This document shows positions 42,943-54,514 of a stretch of 64,000 nucleotides of DNA, piece by piece. This DNA is from Macrosoma leucophasiata. Taxonomy: Eukaryota; Arthropoda; Insecta; Lepidoptera; Hedylidae. Location of the stretch: contig JAWQUS010000027.1 of assembly GCA_036365455.1 (NCBI GenBank), positions 17,286,501-17,350,500 of the forward strand, read 5' to 3'. Made by a program: the position numbers and the translations under genes. Below the pieces are notes generated by a model. The model was not told where the DNA came from and did no database searches. It was given only the letters and a program-made list of their open reading frames with translations. Position 1 is the stretch's first letter; each line of letters opens with the position of its first letter.

Positions 42943-43225
42943 TGACTGGTGGTGGTTGGGCGGTCCAGTGTGTAGGCACCACCGCATTACTTAATTTATC
43001 TGCCTCCAAATGGTAGTGTTCAGTACTATCGTGTTCCGGTTAGACGGTAATGTAGGTTGTAATTAACTTTCACAGAGACAGAACAACTGAGTTCTCAGGG
43101 GTGGCAACACATTTGTATTTTGACCTCTGGTTTTACTTATGGTTTTGTAGATATGTCTACAGACCGCAGTAATCACTTAACATCCATGTGAACTGCATGC
43201 TTGGTTGGTACCTTCGGTACATAAT
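42943..43225 (+). repeat. Family A copy, full length but diverged
   Basis: GACTGGTGGTGGTTGGGCGG start, CAGTACTATCGTGTTCCGG middle and GCATGCTTGGTTGGTACC end. It lies tail to tail with the next copy. Confidence 0.7.
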
Positions 43226-43254
43226 AATGTAGGTATGTTTTTTATTTTATTTTT

Positions 43255-43400
43255 AGTGGCAAACACGCATGCAGTTCACATGGATGTTAAGTAATGACTG
43301 CAGCCTATAGACAAAGAACAAAGAAAAAAGGTCAAAATGCACCCCTGAGATCTGTTATCATGTCTCTGTGATAGTTATTACGGGGCCATACATTACCATG
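43255..43400 (-). repeat. Family A, 3' half, inverted relative to its neighbour
   Basis: GTGGCAAACACGCATGCAGTT through GTGATAGTTATTACGGGGCC. It is only about 30 bp from the tail of the preceding plus-strand copy, so the two form a tail-to-tail inverted pair. Confidence 0.7.
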
Positions 43401-44284
43401 TATGTATTCGTATTCCATCTTTCCATCATCGTATTCATCGCCATCTGCCTTTATGAAGTCACAATAATTTATTTCATATCTAAATTCAAAGAACTCCTTT
43501 AAGTCACAATAAGAATAAAAATTCCGTGTAAACATTTTATGGGAAACATTTCTTTCATAATTTTCGCGTCTTTATCTCCGCAACTTGTAGCCGCTTTTGA
43601 AGTAAGTAGTTTGTAAGAGCACACGAGGAAAATTTTAGCGTAAAAGAAACATTTTAAAGTGCCATTAGCGGCGACGATGCTCCATCCCTGGTGCCATAGG
43701 TTTACAACCCCTTCATTGTGTTTCCCCAAGCTCTGCCAATATAACCTGCTTCACTCAATTTATCCTCAACTATCCGATTTCCTCTCTGGCGTCAGCTTGA
43801 ATATTTATGAACAAATTTTTTTTTCTTTGTAAGTAATGTTTGGGCATTTATAGACTATTGTAAGTCGCAAACTTTGCGCAAAGGTGAAACGTTTTATTAT
43901 TTTTAACGTGAAATTTCACGGATTAATGGATTCTTTGATTCTTGGAAAAATAGTTTGCTAAAATATCAGCTTGTTAGATTGTTTACTGAGAAGCGCTGAC
44001 ATTGAGAACGGGATCAGATTCTCGGGTGAAATAAAATAGCAAAAGGTATGTGGTCCCTTTGTTATTAATTACAGTCCAGACCTTAAACATTTATCGAAAA
44101 GCTTTAATGCGTTCCTGTTCCTGCTTGTGTCGTTATTTCCATTTCTTAAAGTCTAGACTAGGGCCATGGAACCGTAGAGGATAACTTTTTGAAGACAAAA
44201 TTCGGTCGATATTGGCATTTTATGCAGGGTAGACAAAGAGGAATCGGAAGTATACATAGCACATATTTAACGAATTTTTAATAA
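43401..44284. other. Unassigned spacer
   Basis: No gene or repeat recognised. Confidence 0.35.
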
Positions 44285-44718
44285 TTTATGGTAAAAACGG
44301 AACCCTTATAAGATCACTCGTACATCTGTTTGTCTGTCCATCTATCACAGCTATTTGTTCCGAAAGTAGTCAGCCTCTTGACTTAAAATTTAGTACTTGT
44401 ACATATGTATTACAATGACCCAACCATAACGTATTACGCAAATAAATGAATTTTATTCAAAAGGCCCACTTTTATCCCTACTAATATTATAAATGCGAAA
44501 GTAACTCTGTCTGTCTGTCTGTCTGTTACTTTTTCACGTCCAAACGACTGAACCGATTTTAATGAAATTTGGTACAGAGATAGAGCTGACTTGTAGAAAG
44601 AACATAAGCTACTTTTCGACATGCACGCGGGCGAAGCCGCTTGCAACAGCTAGTTTTAAATAATTTTACGGAACCCTGTGAACTAGCCCGACTCGAACAT
44701 GGCTGATTTTTTTAAAAA
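44285..44718 (+). repeat. Family E copy with a nested LINE 3'-end remnant
   Basis: The left part has AAAACGGAACCCTTATAAG, then ATCACTCGTACATCTGT. The right part has TTACGGAACCCTGTGAAC and CCCGACTCGAACATGGC. Between them lies a different repeat (44468-44655). Confidence 0.65.
44468..44655 (-). repeat. LINE 3'-end remnant nested in family E
   Basis: CCCTACTAATATTATAAATG, a CTGT run, CCGATTTTAATGAAATTTGG and GCGGGCGAAGCCGC, then AACAGCTAG. This layout is that of a widespread lepidopteran LINE/SINE 3' end in reverse orientation. Confidence 0.65.
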
Positions 44719-46004
44719 CATTACATAGGTTCGAGTACCTAAGTATTTATTTCTATTAAGTATTGATAAAGGTGCGCTTATAGAGCGCGTCGCCTCATCA
44801 TTTGACATTTGATATCTTTTCTCAAGGTAGGTCAGTCTTCATCATCGGTATCATTCGGCATACAAGGGCATTCTGGACACGATCTGCCTTATCATTGGAC
44901 ATAGCCTGGTTTAGTGGGTTATGGATTAGTTCACCGTAGAAGGAGTGACATTGATTTTTGTGGTTTTATGATTTGGAAACATGCTCATAGTAGGGGAGTC
45001 AAAGAGGGATTTTTGGAGCTCCTCGAGCACGTCTCATTTGTATATTGGGGTATATTTATATATAGGTAGGTATCTTCTTTGCATCCTGCTCCATCAAGTC
45101 AGCCCTCTATATATATTCTACATGCCAAAAACCTGCCGAATCGATGTATTTTCGATGAGGGCGTCTTTCTCCCATAAAAGTCATACTGTCATCTTTCGAA
45201 AAGGTGAAAATGTGGGTGAACCATGTCCGACGTGGAAAAGATGTTAAGTGGTTCCGACCAAAGATCCTATCCAAAATTCTGTTGATTGCATGTGTGATAG
45301 GCTTGTGACGGTTGTTCTATGGGCGGGGCTGTTCTATACATATAGAGATCATAGGATACTCCAGCAAGGTGTATTAGGTGTCACATGTACGTTAACAAAC
45401 TCGAGGAAATCCAAAAATGCCCGTCTTAAGCTTCCCTTCCGTGGCACCTCCTGAGTTTTGAAATGGGTCCGATGAATATCAATCAATAGGCTCGACTTGA
45501 CTTCATGCGACTCAGTAAAACAAAGCTGGTGAATCGTTGGTGTACCCGTGCATTTATACGTATTCTTATATCCGCTGTCTAATCCTTCATATTCAATTAT
45601 CAAACTGTTGAATTGGCTATACGAGATCGCGATGGTAAAATCTAATCAGCGATAAATGTGAAGGCGGGGACCGCGTGTCGCGTGTCAATGTCGATGAAGC
45701 GTCGACACTCCTCTTGCGTATCTCGATATTCGCCAAATGTGGACGGCCTTGACATTATCGGCACATCCGTGAAATTGCGATATCTGTCCGTTACTTCATA
45801 TTGTCTGCAATCGTAGCCTTGTGTCTTTGATGCTTTGTCGGCTCTTCTTTGTCGTCATTATTTTTTAGGGTTCTACGTTCACGTTTCACGTTCCACAAAT
45901 ATATACGAAGATCGCAAGTTTTTTTACCGAAATTGAACTAATGAGATTAAATAATAATATTTTAGTAGAAATACTCATTATAATTAATTGACTTAGGAAG
46001 TCTG
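44719..46004. other. Unassigned stretch
   Basis: No recognised repeat. Frames of 68-88 residues at 44981-45603 on both strands carry no domain. The 45.64-45.78 kb patch is CpG-richer than its surroundings. Confidence 0.35.
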
Positions 46005-46215
46005 TCTTGAGATTAATCCCCGAGTCGGGGCGTAAGTGCTATTGATATTTTCCCATTTTTCGTCAGTTTCCCAGTGCCATCCTCGGCGTTTGGTAATGTG
46101 CCTGGAAATGTCAAGGCTCACTTGTAACTGGCGAATCAAAGGTGTGTGCATGAATGCTTAAATGATTTACTTTGCCTACCCATTCGGAGAATACAGGCGT
46201 GCAGTTAGGTTTACA
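46005..46215 (+). repeat. SINE-I, old truncated copy
   Basis: It begins at the box B region (TTAATCCCCGAGTCGGGG) and runs to TGCCTACCCATTCGGAGAAT and ACAGGCGTGCAGTTAGG. More diverged than the other copies. Confidence 0.7.
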
Positions 46216-46879
46216 TAATTATAATAATTATGAAACTTAAACCTCTTCAAAACAATATGGAATAATTCAACAAAAACAAACACGATTTTCAGAAATTGTG
46301 GGATTTAGTCATAAGAATTTTACCGTGAAATAATCTAGACTAAAATGTCGTTAGTGGCACCAAAAAGGAAATACAACCCGTTTTACAGTCTTCTATCTTT
46401 TGTCCACGGCTCTCGAGTGAAGGACTAAAACAAATAGACCCTGTAAAATGCAGCGTCGACCCAATTCACTGGCAACTTTACATGACATTATTAAGTTAAA
46501 CGACCGGACGGAATTAGTCCGGAAAAGTGCTGCGAAATAAGGAGTTTAAAGGTCTTCAATTAAATTAAGCCTACAAATGTTTAAAAAAAATTCCTTGAGT
46601 TTTTTGTAGTAGCTGTGTTACTGTGATTGGGTGATAAATGGCTTCTTTTCTAATATTAAGACTCACATTTCGTCAAATTCTGTCACTGTTTACATAACGA
46701 TAGATTTCGTACTTTAAAAGGAAATTTGAGCTCAGCTGGACATATTTAATTGTCAAGGTATTACGGGGCGTTGAAAAACTTTCAAAAATTAAAAAAAAAA
46801 TACATCGGCAATGTCTGGGTGTAAAGAAAAGGGAAAAAACCCGCTGCAGAACCTATTCATTTGAACCTATTCCATTTTA
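46216..46879. other. Unassigned spacer
   Basis: AT-rich, nothing recognised. Confidence 0.35.
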
Positions 46880-47110
46880 TTTTACATCTAGTTGTTACCC
46901 GCGACTCCGCCCTCGTGTAGGTTACTTTTCGCGTAACCTGTGGAAACTCATCAAGTCATCCCATGGCATCCCACAGGAACATTTTTTCGGGATTTTCCTA
47001 TGTGTTAATTCAAGTTACCCTCTGCCAAATTTCATGAAAAACGGTCCAGCAGTTTTTGCGTGAAAGAGTAACAAACAAACATACAATATTTCGCATTTAT
47101 AATATTTATA
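46880..47110 (+). repeat. LINE 3'-end remnant
   Basis: CTAGTTGTTACCCGCGACTC, GCCAAATTTCATGAAAAACG, GGTCCAGCAGTTTTTGCGTG, AAAGAGTAACAAACAAACAT and TTCGCATTTATAATATTTAT, in that order. This is a classic insect non-LTR 3' end. No coding part. Confidence 0.7.
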
Positions 47111-48819
47111 CGATACATTGCAAATTGACGAAAATTGCTTTTTATGTTGAAAATAATTCGCTGTTGTGGTCTGGTCTTCCCATCCTTCAATACCTACCAA
47201 GTTGCTTTGAAATTTGACACAAATATATATTATAAACCTCAATTTAAAATACATAAAAATACATGTTTTCTTAAAGAAAGCTACAAATTTATTCGATAGT
47301 TATCGATTTAAGGCATAAAATCTTATTGGAATGTCGCAGAAGTCGAAGTTCAATGATTAATCACTCTTAATACTGGTCTACTTCATTAGACACCTAATAA
47401 TAATGGCCGACATGTCTCTAACGTGGTAGTATGAAAAATATCTGCCATAAATAACAGTAACGAACCGCTTAGTTTATTAGTCGATAGGTGACCGTTATGC
47501 GCCATGAATGAATGGTTAGGTGAACCGTATCGCACGCTCTACAAAACATGTTACTAGTTACAAGTAAATCGCTTGTAGCGTCACTAACTGTTGCCTATCA
47601 TATTCATCCGTGATTTTTCTAGTTTATTCCCACGGAGCGATTGCGTTGTGCACTATAATAGGTGTTATTATGATCGTTATGAGTGCTTGTTTTATGTGAT
47701 CTCCCATTGAATAACTTATGGGAGTTAATGTGGGTGAAGTCTTTTATGGTTCATTCGTTAACTTTGTTTTCGGTGGTATATCACTATGCAATACAATTGC
47801 TTTTCCATGTATTCCGGTAATAAATAAATCATTCGCTCAGAATCCGGTGGTAGAGTGACGTAGGCATCAGGGCGTTGTTTTATTTACGGGCTTGCGAGTA
47901 ATTCATAATTCTTTATTTGCCTCCATGTACAATTAGTGAAAGGTGTTAGGGTTATGAGTTAGTATGGTAGAGGGCCCTGTTAGGGCATTGCAAATTAGGA
48001 GCGGACAGTAAATGATGTGATGGTGTTCAACTCTGCTGTGTTCTTGTTAAGTGATAAGGTATGTTTCTATAATTTCTGGTAATAAGAGAACAGTTTAAGT
48101 CTCGGGACTCTTAGGAGCAGCGTACGTTATAGAATGTGTATAACGTTATAAGTAATCTCTAGTTTTTATGTAGATATCTTCAGGATGAAGTATTCACGAT
48201 TAATATGAAATGTGTGTTTTCCAATGTCATAACAAAAACAAATCATAGGACACACCATACACAAACATAAGAAATTTGAAATAGCTCATCCGGATGATGA
48301 TTAGAAATGTAACGATAATTACATCAGCGAGACGAGAGATTAATAACTTTGAATTGCTATGACAGTGGGAACCTACGTTATGTGGTTAAACTCGAGCAGT
48401 TGACTGTAGTAAAAACCACATTACGTAGATCCGCCTGAAATTCGTGTCTTTGTTTTGGTTACTTATTTGAACTCCAAAATGAGGATTGAGGACCACAAAA
48501 ACAATATTCGAGTCCCGTCGCTATAACAATTCAGAAAGGTAAGTACCCAGGTTTAATTCATAACCTCGTACTTGGTTTACCCGCAGTCACTGTTTAAAAG
48601 TGCGTCGCAAGGCTTTGTATTTAAGCGCGCACTTAATGAAAGTCTCGTAAGGCGCCCCTCGGATTTCCCATCCCGACCGGAGAAGATTTAGGGATTTGCT
48701 TTATACGACTTTCATGCCGAGATTAACAGACAAATTGAAAATATCTTGTTTATTTTCTTTTTTTTTGCCTTTTGTCCGCGGCCAGATTGAAGATGCACCT
48801 GTGGTTTCGTTGTGATTTT
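47111..48819. other. Unassigned stretch
   Basis: About 1.7 kb without gene or clear repeat. Near 47.85 kb GGTGGTAGAGTGACGTAGGC may be a last trace of family A. Confidence 0.35.
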
Positions 48820-48871
48820 TGACTTGTTGTATGTGTGATATTTTTTTTAATATCACAAATACAACAAGTCA
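48820..48871. repeat. Hairpin with 23-base arms
   Basis: TGACTTGTTGTATGTGTGAT... (48820-48842) pairs with 48849-48871 at 22 of 23 positions around six T's. Confidence 0.85.
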
Positions 48872-48925
48872 TCCAGCATCACGTTTGACTTGTTTAATTA
48901 AAATATATTTATATACATTATTTAT

Positions 48926-48979
48926 TCCTAAATGAAATGTAACCGAATACTGTCCTAAATGAAATGTAACCGAATACTG
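48926..48979. repeat. 27-bp tandem duplication
   Basis: Two exact units of TCCTAAATGAAATGTAACCG plus AATACTG, back to back. This suggests very recent slippage or duplication. Confidence 0.9.
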
Positions 48980-49198
48980 TCTACAAAAAATTGTACCAGA
49001 ATTTGAATTTGTGCACTTTAGCCCTCTTGAGATATTGGGCGTGGGATAGTTATATTTCTTATCTATGATGCTGAAAGGATCAGAGGTGGGGTTTGGACAT
49101 ATTAAGTGGTCGTTCCTTTTGTAATTCTGCTACTCGCAACTACTCTCAATTTATCATTTTTAGAATCTCATATATACATGTTTTTCGTGTTCGAGAGT

Positions 49199-49709
49199 CA
49201 TCATCATCATCATTTCAGCCAAAATACGTCCACTGCTGAACAAAGGCCTCCCCCAAAGAATGCCACAACGAACGGTCCTGGGCCGCCCTCATCCAGCGAT
49301 TGCCCGCGACCTTCACCAGGTCGTCGGTCCATCTTGTGGGAGGCCTGCCTACGCTTCGCTTTCCGGTACGCGGTCGCCACTCGAGAACTGCTCTGCCCCA
49401 ACGGCCGTCAGTTCGTCGAGCTATGTGCCCTGCCCACTGCCACTTGAGTCTCGCTATTCGGTGACCTTTGTCGGTAACTTTGGTTCTCATGCGGATCTCC
49501 TCATTTCTGATTCGGTCTCGCAGAGAAACTCCAAGCATAGCTCTCGCCATTGCTCTCTGAGTGACCTTGAGCCTTCTTAGTGAGCGACCACGTTTCTGTC
49601 CCATAAGTCATCACTGGCAACACACACTGATCAATGACCTTTTTCTTGAGACACTGCGGTAAGTCGGACGAGAAGATGAACCGTAGCTTCCCGAACGCTG
49701 CCCAACCGA
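49199..49709 (-). pseudogene. 5'-truncated RTE LINE with 10-bp TSD
   Basis: Sense is minus. The readable frame starts near 49709 (LGWAAFGKLRFIFSSDLPQ), loses phase through an 11-base deletion just after ETWSLT, and continues as RRLKVTQRAMARAMLGVSLR to the stop near 49215. A TGA microsatellite follows (49199-49214). Exact direct repeats GTTCGAGAGT lie at 49189-49198 and 49710-49719. The protein differs from the 28-kb RTE (for example HIARRTDGRWG against HICRRADGRWG), so it is another subfamily. It carries only the end of the reverse transcriptase and the C-terminal region, so it cannot work. Frames on the plus strand are shadows. Confidence 0.92.
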
Positions 49710-49719
49710 GTTCGAGAGT

Positions 49720-50133
49720 AGTATAACATTAAACTATAAATGTAATTTACATATGATGATTACACATGATGCACATAAATAAGTACTATTTATACAAAAT
49801 ACTTTTATGGTAATTGCCAATAACTGAAAGTTGAAAAACGTTATTACTGGTGGTAAACCTATTATTAGATAGTTTGGCTACATCCACATGGTTTTGTTTG
49901 TGTACAACAAACAGAATTCACAAGTAGAAGAGTGCGTGGGTTGATCATTAGAATATTTGATGTTTATGAACGCCAATTGAATGTCTTTTAATTTTTTGAA
50001 TTACACGTTATGTCGACGTTAAGCTGAACACCGGCCATGTCTCTTGGGTGTAGCCCATCACTTAACAACGAAATGACGAAGTATTTAAAGAAGAGAAATT
50101 AAATATGTTGTCGTGATATATTTTCACATTATC
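49720..50133. other. Unassigned spacer
   Basis: AT-rich, nothing recognised. Confidence 0.35.
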
Positions 50134-50142
50134 AATAATGTT

Positions 50143-50359
50143 TCTTTTATCTCTGGTTCTATTGGGATTTTTCCATTTTCTGGAAATTTCCCAGTACCTC
50201 GAAGTTTAATGTGCCCGGAGATGTCAACAGGCTCGCCACCTGTTACATGGCCAAAACGTAACCAGCGAATCGTAGGTTTGCATGTATGCCTGAATGCATG
50301 CATTTACCTCTGCCTACCCCTTCGGAGATTACAGGCGAGGCGAGGTCAAGTTACGTTTT
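50143..50359 (+). repeat. SINE-I, 5'-truncated, with TSD
   Basis: It starts inside the body (TTATCTCTGGTTCTATTGGG) and ends TGCCTACCCCTTCGGAGATT plus a slightly altered tail. Direct repeat AATAATGTT at 50134-50142 and 50360-50368, possibly longer with one mismatch. Confidence 0.8.
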
Positions 50360-50369
50360 AATAATGTTC

Positions 50370-50945
50370 CTTCGCTTTTGTCTAATTTTGTGATTTTTTT
50401 TAATTTAATTCACAACGCATTTTTATTTAAGCTAGTCTGACATTATATAAAAGTATACTAAGTACCTACTTATGGTAGGAAAGAACAAAAAGATTAGGTT
50501 GGGGTTTATACATTAAATGCTATTCTAGTCCACGTCGTGTAGCGAAGTTAATAACTCTGTTCCGAATTGTATTTAAAACTGGCAACTCCATAAATGTCGC
50601 TTGCAGGTTTTATTCGGTAGTGGAGCGGGCTCGCCAGCATTCGTGGAAATTGGATGTCGGTAGGTAGGTGTTTGCTCAAACTTTCCAGCGGGTACCAGCA
50701 AAGGGATCCGCCTGAAGGGTTGCTATATTTGTCAGTTTTATTTATACATTCCCCAAGCTTTTTTTTAGCTGACGTTCTATTTCATTGTTTGCAAAATGTA
50801 CATATTTTTTCTGGCCCCAGTTTTGTTGGGCGAGAATGTGGGGGCTGTTTCCAGTTTTGTATTTACGTGATTAGTTAGTGATTGTTTTACTTAGTTCTCG
50901 TTAATATTGATTCGAAATAAAAATAACAGCTCTACCTGTAAATTG
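50370..50945. other. Unassigned spacer
   Basis: No recognised repeat. The frame at 50654-50878 shows no domain. Confidence 0.35.
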
Positions 50946-50949
50946 TTTT

Positions 50950-51128
50950 AATACGCATTACCTAATATACCTGCCGTTAAATGGTAGTGTTCAGCACTAT
51001 CGTGTTCCGGTCAGGTGGTAATGTACGGCCCTGTAATTTCCAGCACAGATGCATAACACCTTAGGCTTCAGGAGTGGTTACGCATCTGCATTTTGACCTT
51101 GGTCTTTGTGTGAACTGCATGATTTCTG
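50950..51128 (+). repeat. Family A, middle part
   Basis: ACGCATTACCTAATATACCT through ATTTTGACCTTGGTCTTTGT, close to the complete copies. Start and tail are missing. Confidence 0.75.
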
Positions 51129-52111
51129 TTTCTGTATACATATATTGTCTTAAAAAAGCATGTCAATTTTTGTGATATGGGTTCAATATACCTGTTTCCA
51201 AGCTACAAGAAACATTCGCAAAATAAAACGCTGATACCTCGCTGTTTAAAATGAATGAAAATAAATCCGATGTTTTCAACATAAGCCGACAGTGAAAAGG
51301 CGTCCGCTTTTACATCCAACATTTAAACTAGCCGCCCCGAAACAATTGCACGATAATAACACAGCTTCGAGCTTTCCATACAGCGTTCTTCTCAATAGTG
51401 AGCAAAGTTTTCAAATACACGCAACAGTTTCTGAATATCTCATATGAGATGTGCGATGATATTCTGAGAAAATGTGCGGCATCTTTTGCCACACAATCAT
51501 GGTCATTTTTTTTATAGAAATTTCAAGAGTTGTGCCCATATATATATTTTTTTTGTAATAGCCCGTTATTGCTAGATTTGATTCCGGGTTTGTTTTTCGA
51601 GTCGGGGAGAAAGTTTTTAGAGATTTTTAATAATCACGGAATCTTCGTTATTTTCAGGGGCGTCTGGAGATTTGAAACATGCTTGCTCTTAAAGACGTGT
51701 AAACGACAAATACTGTACTATGAAATTATCAAAAATCAGGTTATGTTAGTCTACACTCGACCTAAGAGTTCGGCAAATCAGAAAATCCTTCACAAATAGC
51801 AGGAACATACGGTACGGTGGAGGTAGTTAAGAGGCTATTGTACTTACTCTGGACCAGATCCACTGTCCGCACTACGACTTCTTTTTGAATCCGAGACGAA
51901 TTTTCTATGCTTATTTTGTTTTATAGACGTGTCAAACAATGTAAGTCAGAGTTTTGATTTCTATGTAGAATAAAATTTAAATTAGAAGTTAGACTTTCAT
52001 TCATAGTAAAGTAAATAATAGTGCGGTAAGTGAATCTTGCCTTCCGAACCACAAAATGCTGGAATCATGATCATATCAATATTAAGGTTTCGCTAGGCTA
52101 TCTATACTTCT
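51129..52111. other. Unassigned spacer
   Basis: Nothing recognised. The frame at 51530-51799 has no motif. Confidence 0.35.
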
Positions 52112-52915
52112 TTGTCTCTCGTCAGCACGGGGTCCAATTTGAACCCCGGACCTTTGTCAGGCTTGCGCGGGGACATGGAGGGTCCAACACGTAGAGACCC
52201 TTTCGAGAATTTTGATCTACTTTGTAATGGGTTATATTCGGCGGGACCTCTCTCTGACTGCATCAATAGTCAATACAGACACAGACAGACCCCGCAGAAT
52301 ATAATGGGACTATTGTAATGAAAAGTGATTTGCCAAACTTTGGGCTATGTGGGTGAACTGGGGGGACTAGCTGGCTGGGCCTATGGAGTGAGATCCGGCA
52401 CCTGCCTATATTCAACAGCTCACATTATCGAATCCTACTTTAGGCAGGTGGTGACTCGCCTCTCCTTGGTGGGCCCCCCAAACAGCCAACCCGATGGTCG
52501 ACAGGGGGCAACACTGTTGAGAGAGGCTGGGGGTGTCGAGAGGTGTGGCCCCGGTTTCACCATCACGAGCGAGTAATCTCGAGCTCGGAGCGGGCTTCCC
52601 CGCTATTATGCCTTTAGACACTTCCACCCCCGAGTGTATGGCTCTTTCAGAAATTTAGACAACAGCCTATTATCTAAATTTCTGCAAATGCCATACCTCT
52701 AGCGCCCCACTCTGACCGGTCAATGAAGGCAAGCCAGAGGTGAGAGACCTGATGCTCCGTCCGGTCGTACCCCTGTGTGGCGGACGAGGCGGAGCCCAGT
52801 TCTCTCGGAGGAACTCGAGATGATGGTAGGGGGTGGTGTCGCTACTCACCAATAGCTCGCCACAAGCTGCTCTGCCCCCCTTCTTTGTTATTATTAACAT
52901 CGTCAATGGTGACTT
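52112..52915. mobile_element. GC-rich block, probably transposon-derived
   Basis: About 800 bp with far higher GC than its surroundings. Several overlapping frames on both strands (68-83 residues, with words such as ARDGETGATPLDTPSLSQQC on the minus strand) lack known domains. A hairpin with 24-base arms lies inside. Sharp edges and many frames suggest a young fragment of a longer element, such as a LINE leader. I cannot name the family. A captured host exon is possible but less likely. Confidence 0.45.
52636..52696. repeat. Hairpin with 24-base arms
   Basis: GTATGGCTCTTTCAGAAATT... (52636-52659) pairs with 52673-52696 at 21 of 24 positions. The loop has 13 bases. The stem length and few mismatches resemble a small-RNA precursor, but the setting is a probable transposon. 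Confidence 0.8.
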
Positions 52916-53558
52916 TTACATTTTTAATTCACTACAAAAAAGAAGAAGGTTCCACTGTATGTATGTTCACCTAAGTTACTCCGAAAACCTTAAATTAACA
53001 GATTTAAACTTAAAAGTGAACGGTACACTTTTAGAGTATTGAGAAGACGGGCCAAAGATCTTTGTAAGCGTTATTGGCGGCCCGACATACGATTTTAAAA
53101 CTGTTTTCTGTTATTATTCACTTTTTAGTGGTGAGTTTTTAAGTCGATATTATTTTTAATGTTATGCAAATCAGACTTGGATACAGCCGAAAATATAACA
53201 CACGCCCTACTGGTTACACAAATTGCCCTTCGCGCCAGATAAATTCTGTATTTTTAGGCAAGTGTACCCAAAGTATTTTGCTCGAGGGTTTCCCAAATTA
53301 AAGCGGCGGTTATCTCATTGGGAATCAGCGAAGATACAGCCTTCAATCAGTATTCGCCGGGTGTTCCAATCCAACAGTTAATCAGTCCTCAATGCAAGAC
53401 TTTAATGAGATTTCTTTCTGGAATCAACTTTAAGCTTTCGGTGCGGCTAAGTTTTACTGTTCAATCAATTCGATCCTATCAAAGGAAACCGCTTAACATA
53501 ATACTATTTGGTGTAAGTAAGTATAACAAACAAATGTTTATTCTGTTTACATGTCTCA
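52916..53558. other. Unassigned spacer
   Basis: AT-rich. Frames at 52833-53042 and 53318-53566 show no domain. Confidence 0.35.
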
Positions 53559-54099
53559 TAGGTTAAGACCCCACTGCAGAATCATTTCGTTCATCCAGAT
53601 ATGCTGCAAACCTAATTTTATGCATATTTATAATCTAGAGAAAATATTTCCACTAGGTTGTCTATCAACATTTGGCCGCAAGTATTTTTTTTAAAATTAT
53701 TTTATCTTTAACGGCCAGCGACTCTTATTTGCGGCCGATTCAATTTGGCTTCCGTATATCGTAATAATGAGAAAAAATAGCTTTAATTTGATATATAAAT
53801 AATACATGTACGTTATGGACGTAAAGAGTTATCGGGGCGGTACGAAAATATGTAAGGGCGGCCAAGTGCGCAATGGCAGCCGCGATTTTTCAGTCTTTAT
53901 ACATATTGCCGTGTAGTGGATTATATTTGATTGGAAATAAAATACTATACAAAAAAAAAGAAATTAAAAAATTACGTGCGGCCACTTTTTGATAGGCAAT
54001 CTAGTGGATATATATTCTCTATATTATAAATATGCGTAAAAATTAGGTTTGCAACATATCTGGATGAACGAAATAATTCTGCAGTAGGATTCTAACCTA
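53559..54099. mobile_element. 541-bp element with ~130-bp terminal inverted repeats
   Basis: The left arm (TAGGTTAAGACCCCACTGCA, TTTCGTTCATCCAGATATGC, AAACCTAATTTTATGCATAT) is matched inverted at the right (about 53968-54099), with few differences over about 130 bp. The ends are TAGG...CCTA. TCA lies outside both ends, or TA if the terminal TA is taken as the target. The interior repeats GGCCGC words. No coding. It is a non-autonomous DNA transposon. Confidence 0.85.
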
Positions 54100-54429
54100 T
54101 CAGACATTATTTTATGTCATCATAAAAGCGATGGTAAGTTAATAAGGCATTTTATAGATATATCGCTATAAACGTAAATTATTTTGCCATAAGTACATTA
54201 AACATGTGCTCAGAGCTTTAAATAAATGTTATACTTGCCGCTTCTTATTTCTAAAGAACCGATCAATCCTCTTGATTGCACTGTTTCTGGATAACAAATT
54301 GCTACGTGGCTACGTGCTACGTCCGTAGTACCGTAGTACCATAGCGCTACGAATTCCAATGAATAACACCGTACCTCATCACCGTATATAACCAATAATA
54401 ATTCTTACATAGAAAAAAGAACCGTTTTT
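54100..54429. other. Unassigned; local GTACG/CTACG repeats
   Basis: CTACGTGGCTACGTGCTACG and CCGTAGTACCGTAGTACC (54301-54345) are short tandem-like duplications. No gene. Confidence 0.4.
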
Positions 54430-54483
54430 TTTGTTAGGGTGCCGTACCTAAAACGGGACCCTATTACTAAGCCGCCGCTGTCT

Positions 54484-54514
<31 letters not shown>

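Noticed and set aside
44981..45603. Possible gene from three frames of 68-88 residues
   Set aside because: No recognisable domain, poor amino acid composition and opposite strands overlapping.
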